9,035 bases of DNA from Tethybacter castelli (lineage in GTDB: Bacteria; Pseudomonadota; Gammaproteobacteria; Tethybacterales; Tethybacteraceae): NCBI GenBank assembly GCA_036679665.1, contig JAZHEJ010000021.1, forward strand, positions 1 through 9,035, given 5' to 3'. Of the stretch, positions 6,144-9,035 are shown piece by piece. The position numbers and the translations under genes were made by a program. How positions within the stretch are numbered: the stretch's first letter is position 1; every line of letters begins with the position of its first letter. The notes below the pieces were generated by a model. It did no database searches and was not told the origin of the DNA. It worked only from the letters and a program-made list of their open reading frames with translations.

Positions 6144-6192
6144 TAAAATCCCGTGCTTGCAAATCAGAAATGTAAGGAGCAACTAGCTCATG
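6144..6192 (+). promoter_or_regulatory. Candidate metE -10 and ribosome-binding site
   Basis: TAAAAT at 6144-6149 is a reasonable -10 with no good -35 at 16-18 bases, as often seen at activator-dependent promoters. AAGGAG at 6174-6179 is a strong ribosome-binding site ten bases before the metE ATG at 6190 and fixes that start. The ribosome-binding site is much more certain than the promoter. Confidence 0.45.
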
Positions 6193-8480
6193 TCACAGAC
6201 AACAATACCGGCTCATGTACTTGGCCTGCCACGCTTAGGTCCGCACCGGGAATTTAAGTGGATTCTCGAAAAATATTGGCGTGGTGAGCGCGACGATACC
6301 CAACTGCATGAGCAGATGGCGCAACTGCGTCGCGCTAACTGGCAGCGGCAGATCGACGCCAAGGTTGCGTTTTTAACCGCGGGCGATTTTGCCTATTATG
6401 ACCATGTGCTGGAGTTATCAGAAGCGCTGGGCGTAGTCCCGGATCGCCATGATCACGTCCAAGAGCGGCTGGCACGCTGTTTTGCGATCGCGCGCGGCAG
6501 TAGCGGGGGCAAGGCCAGCGAGATGAAAAAGTGGTTCAATACCAACTACCACTATATTGTGCCGGAATTTAAGCGCAAGCAGAACTTTACCAGCGCGGCG
6601 GCCGGAGCCGCTCCGCCGGATGTGGTCGAACAGTGTCGCGAGGCGATGGAATTTGGCCTTCCCGTCAAAGCGGTGATGATCGGCCCGCTTACCTATTTGT
6701 ATCTGGGTAAGCTTGAAGGTGAAGGAGAATTTGCCAAATCGAATCTGGCGCTAAGCGATGAACTTGCCACCGCGTATTCAGGTATCATCGCGCGCTTGCA
6801 AGCGGTCGGAGTTTCATGGATACAGTTTGATGAGCCGGTACTATCGATGCAGCTGCCACCGGCATGGCTTGAGGCGATGGGATCGTTGTACGAGTCGATT
6901 CTTGAAGGCGAGCGTCCCAAGGTTATGATCGCTAATTTTTTCGGTCATGCGGCTGACAAAATTGAAAAGGTTGGCAATATTCCGGTGGATGGGTATCATG
7001 TCGATCTGGTGTACGGTCCCGACGATTTGAAAATCGCCGACGCGTGTTTCGGCGGTCGGGTACTTTCAGTAGGTGCGGTCGACGGACGCAATATCTGGCG
7101 CGCAAACCTGCCTAAACTGGCTCAAACACTCCAACCGCTCACAAATCGCGATGGACAATTGTGGATGAGTTCGTCATGTTCACTGCTGCATGTTCCGGTC
7201 GATGCCGGTTCTGAAACCAAGTTGCACGCTTCAGGTACGCCGATCGCGTTTGCCCAGCAAAAACTTGATGAGATAACCGCGTTGGCCCGCACCTTGGGCG
7301 GACAAGATACCGACGCTGATAAAAAGCTGTTCGCGAGCGCCCCGGATTTTCCGATTTATGATCTGGGCTGGACCGATCCTGATCATGAGCAACCGGAGTT
7401 GTTGCCCAGTACCCGCCAAGGCAAGACCGGCTGGGCGGGCACATTGTTTCCGACCACGACGATCGGCTCGTTGCCGCAGACCTCGGAAATCCGCCAAGCC
7501 CGCAAGCTATGGCGCAAAGGCGAATTGGACGATGAGCAGTACGAACAGCGGATGCGCGAAGAAATCAAGCACTGCGTTGCTGAACAGGAAAAACTTGAAT
7601 TGGACGTGCTGGTGCACGGTGAATGCGAGCGCAATGATATGGTCGAATATTTCGCCTATCAGTTAGACGGAGTAAAAGCTTCGGTCAACGGCTGGGTGCA
7701 AAGCTATGGCGCAAAGGCGAATTGGACGATGAGCAGTACGAACAGCGGATGCGCGAAGAAATCAAGCACTGCGTTGCNNNNNNNNNNGGCGACATTGCCC
7801 GCCCGACTCCAATGACCGTCAAGTGGAGCAAGTATGCGGCCAGCCTTACCGCCAAGCCGATGAAAGGAATGCTTACCGGACCGGTGACGATCATCTGCTG
7901 GTCGTTTCCGCGCGCTGACGTGCCGCGGATGCACACCGCTTTTCAGCTTGCTGAAGCGTTGCGTGACGAAGTAAATGATCTGGCCCAAGCCGGCTTGCCG
8001 GTTATCCAGATTGACGAACCGGCGTTGCGCGAAGGTTTGCCTCCCGCCGTTGAAGAACAAGAAAGCTACCTGCGTCAGGCCGTCACCGCCTTTAATCGGA
8101 TTGTGGAAGGTTGCGAGGTGCAAATTCATACCCATATGTGTTACGGCGAGTTCAACGATATCGCCGCTGCGATCGCGGCGATGGACGCTGATGTGATTTC
8201 GTTGGAAACTTCGCGCACCGATATGTCGGTACTGTCCGCGTTGGTTGAAAATGAACACAGCGGAGGAGTCGGCCCGGGAATTTACGATGTGCATTCCCCG
8301 TTGGTGCCGGAAGTTGACACCATGATTGATTTGCTAGAGCGAGCGCTTAAGTTGATTCCCAAAGAACGGTTGTGGATTAATCCGGACTGCGGCCTCAAAA
8401 CCCGCGGCTGGGAAGAAAGCAGGTCTTCGTTACACAATATGGTGGCCGCGGCCAAACGTTTTCGCGAACTGCATCGCTAG
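6190..8480 (+). CDS. metE: Cobalamin-independent methionine synthase (5-methyltetrahydropteroyltriglutamate-homocysteine methyltransferase), interrupted by an assembly gap
   Basis: MetE transfers the methyl group of 5-methyltetrahydrofolate-polyglutamate to homocysteine through a zinc site, making methionine in the cytoplasm. The N-terminal barrel shows LGLPRLGPHREFK near residues 11-23, GDFAYYDHVL, WFNTNYHYIVPEF and SSSCSLLHVPVD. The catalytic barrel begins with FPTTTIGSLPQTSEIR near residue 418 and HGECERNDMVEYF near 475. After the gap come RPTPMTVKW, GMLTGPVTI and QIDEPALREGLP. The zinc ligands are all present: His (8133-8135) and Cys (8139-8141) in THMCYGEFND, Glu (8205-8207) in LETSR, and Cys (8388-8390) in NPDCGLKTRGW. 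Frame 1 runs to SYG at 7710 and frame 3 resumes at GDIARP at 7788. Homologues have about ten residues (SRCVKPPIVI in E. coli) between these points, so about 30 bases belong where 7711-7787 now shows 67 repeated bases plus 10 N. The restored length is ~747 residues, normal for MetE. The frame break is probably an artefact, not a pseudogene. Confidence 0.95.
7504..7580 (+). repeat. First copy of a 77-base exact direct repeat, native position in metE
   Basis: In this copy the bases encode the expected MetE segment (KLWRKGELDDEQYEQRMR and onward) in the gene's own frame, continuing naturally into EQEKLELDVLVHGE. This is the original; the second copy at 7701-7777 is identical but in another frame. 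Confidence 0.95.
7701..7777 (+). repeat. Second copy of the 77-base repeat, ending at the N gap; probable assembly artefact
   Basis: Identical to 7504-7580 over all 77 bases, with differing bases just before each copy. It joins genuine metE sequence within the ten bases AAGCTATGGC, which occur naturally in both places. It is out of frame (offset 197) and encodes nonsense in place of the conserved MetE segment. The copy stops exactly where the N run begins. Confidence 0.95.
7778..7787. other. Ten-N scaffold gap inside metE
   Basis: Ten undetermined bases between the end of the second 77-base repeat and resumed metE coding sequence. The round length suggests an arbitrary placeholder between two contigs. 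Frame and homology indicate that 7711-7787 should be replaced by about 30 bases, so the two contigs are nearly contiguous. Confidence 0.95.
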
Positions 8481-8499
8481 GCATCGGGTTTAGGCGGTA

Positions 8500-9035
8500 A
8501 TGAGCATAGTAAGTTTGGAGGTATATCCACAAAGTGACGGCAAAGACCACAGCGCGCTGAAGGCGGCAAATTCATTTGTTCCGGGCGTTGCGAGTTTTGT
8601 GTCGGTTACCTGTACGCAGCTGGATTATGAAGCGACGCTGGCACTGTGCGAACGGATAAGCGCGGCAGGTCACGAGACCGCGCCGCATTTGGTCGGCGCC
8701 GGGCGTACACACGATGAAATCGAAGGTTTGATAGAGCGCACCATCGCTGCGGGTTATCGGCGCATAGTCGCGTTGCGCGGTGATGTGACCGCGGAAAATA
8801 ACGGTGATCGCGTTGTGAGCAGCACTGCGGAACTGGTCAAGATGTTAAGCGGGTACGGTAAATTTGACGAGATCATGGTCGGCGGTTATCCTGATGTGCA
8901 TCCTGACGCGCGTTCCGCAGATAGTGATCTGCGACATTTAATTACCAAGATAGAAGCTGGCGCCGGGCGTACACACGATGAAATCGAAGGTTTGATAGAG
9001 CGCACCATCGCTGCGGGTTATCGGCGCATAGTCGC
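8500..9035 (+). CDS. metF: Methylenetetrahydrofolate reductase-like protein, N-terminal part
   Basis: Partial gene, open to the last base. MetF reduces 5,10-methylenetetrahydrofolate to 5-methyltetrahydrofolate with FAD, supplying the methyl donor MetE uses. Visible motifs are SLEVYP at residues 5-10, with the Glu that matches the catalytic Glu28 of E. coli MetF, then FVSVT, APHLVGAGRTHDEI, the IVALRGD strand with the conserved Asp, and VGGYPDVHPDARSADSDLRHLITKIEAGA. Homologues continue DFAITQ after EAGA; here the sequence jumps back into a copy of 8695-8771. Only residues up to about 155 (base ~8964) are therefore trustworthy. The segment after FVSVT reads CTQLDYEATL, where typical MetF has a glycine-rich YGAGGS-like stretch, so this is a divergent member. 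The gene starts 19 bases after metE, with AGGCGG close to the ATG, so the two form an operon. Confidence 0.85.
   Translation, partial: MSIVSLEVYPQSDGKDHSALKAANSFVPGVASFVSVTCTQLDYEATLALCERISAAGHETAPHLVGAGRTHDEIEGLIERTIAAGYRRIVALRGDVTAENNGDRVVSSTAELVKMLSGYGKFDEIMVGGYPDVHPDARSADSDLRHLITKIEAGAGRTHDEIEGLIERTIAAGYRRIV
8695..8771 (+). repeat. First copy of a second 77-base exact direct repeat, native position in metF
   Basis: Encodes the expected MetF segment from GAGRTHDEIEGLIE to RRIV and continues naturally into ALRGD, so this copy is the original. It is identical to 8959-9035. Confidence 0.95.
8959..9035 (+). repeat. Second copy of the metF 77-base repeat at the window end; probable assembly artefact
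   Basis: Identical to 8695-8771 over 77 bases, reaching the last base of the window. The join falls in GGCGCC, which encodes Gly-Ala of EAGA in the true sequence and Gly-Ala of VGAG in the first copy. The offset of 264 keeps the frame, so it translates as an apparent protein repeat, but the conserved MetF segment DFAITQ is missing. Confidence 0.95.

Noticed and set aside
5580..6182. A 200-residue version of the Hsp20 protein starting at 6182
   Set aside because: The extra 56 residues have no Hsp20 character, are encoded by AT-rich leader DNA containing the MetR palindrome and the metE promoter, and would leave only seven bases to metE. The ATG at 6014 gives a normal family length.
7504..7787. 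Mobile element insertion or tandem duplication in metE
   Set aside because: There is no transposase, no terminal inverted repeat and no target duplication; the 77-base length is shared with an unrelated repeat in metF and both end at sequence breaks.
7704..8294. A 196-codon minus-strand open frame within metE
   Set aside because: It runs through the N gap and is antisense to conserved MetE sequence with its zinc ligands.
7722..8480. A separate gene starting at 7722
   Set aside because: Its first part is the misplaced 77-base repeat and the N gap; only the part from 7788 is real and is the metE C-terminal half.

Overview
The window looks like chromosomal DNA from a proteobacterium, probably uncultivated or assembled from short reads, on the beta/gamma side. 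The reasons are the RecA sequence, the recA-recX pair, a tRNA-Pro with genomically encoded CCA, and a MetR-type palindrome in front of metE. I cannot name a genus. Most genes are moderately GC-rich (a hand count of one recA line gives 35/60 G+C). The stretch around 3040-3884 is clearly AT-rich (18-23 G+C per 60 in three lines counted).

Layout: (1) 1-3038 is a tightly packed plus-strand catabolic operon: the 3' part of a GMC-family FAD oxidoreductase, a DUF993 protein of the dihydrodipicolinate-synthase-like aldolase group, and a LacI-family regulator that overlaps it and starts with TTG. (2) 3010-3884 is an AT-rich insert-like stretch with a very-short-patch-repair endonuclease gene (vsr) on the minus strand, convergent with and overlapping the LacI gene. 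About 450 bases without a convincing gene follow. (3) 3885-5373 holds recA and recX, overlapping. (4) 5384-5460 is tRNA-Pro(CGG) on the minus strand, its promoter abutting the probable terminator of an Hsp20 gene (5580-6014, minus). (5) 6015-6189 is a divergent control region with a perfect TGAA-N5-TTCA palindrome, the MetR consensus. (6) 6190 to the end holds metE (cobalamin-independent methionine synthase) followed after 19 bases by a partial metF-like gene. Together they supply the methyl group and perform the last step of methionine synthesis.

The most striking structure is two exact direct repeats, both exactly 77 bases long. The second copy of one stops at a 10-N gap inside metE. The second copy of the other stops at the last base of the window inside metF. 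In both cases the second copy replaces conserved protein sequence. Equal lengths ending exactly at sequence breaks point to a de Bruijn assembler with k = 77, not to biology. metE is therefore probably intact in the organism, and the apparent frameshift is an artefact. I found no CRISPR array, insertion sequence, phage gene or clearly novel defence system. The least understood biology here is the GMC/DUF993/LacI operon.
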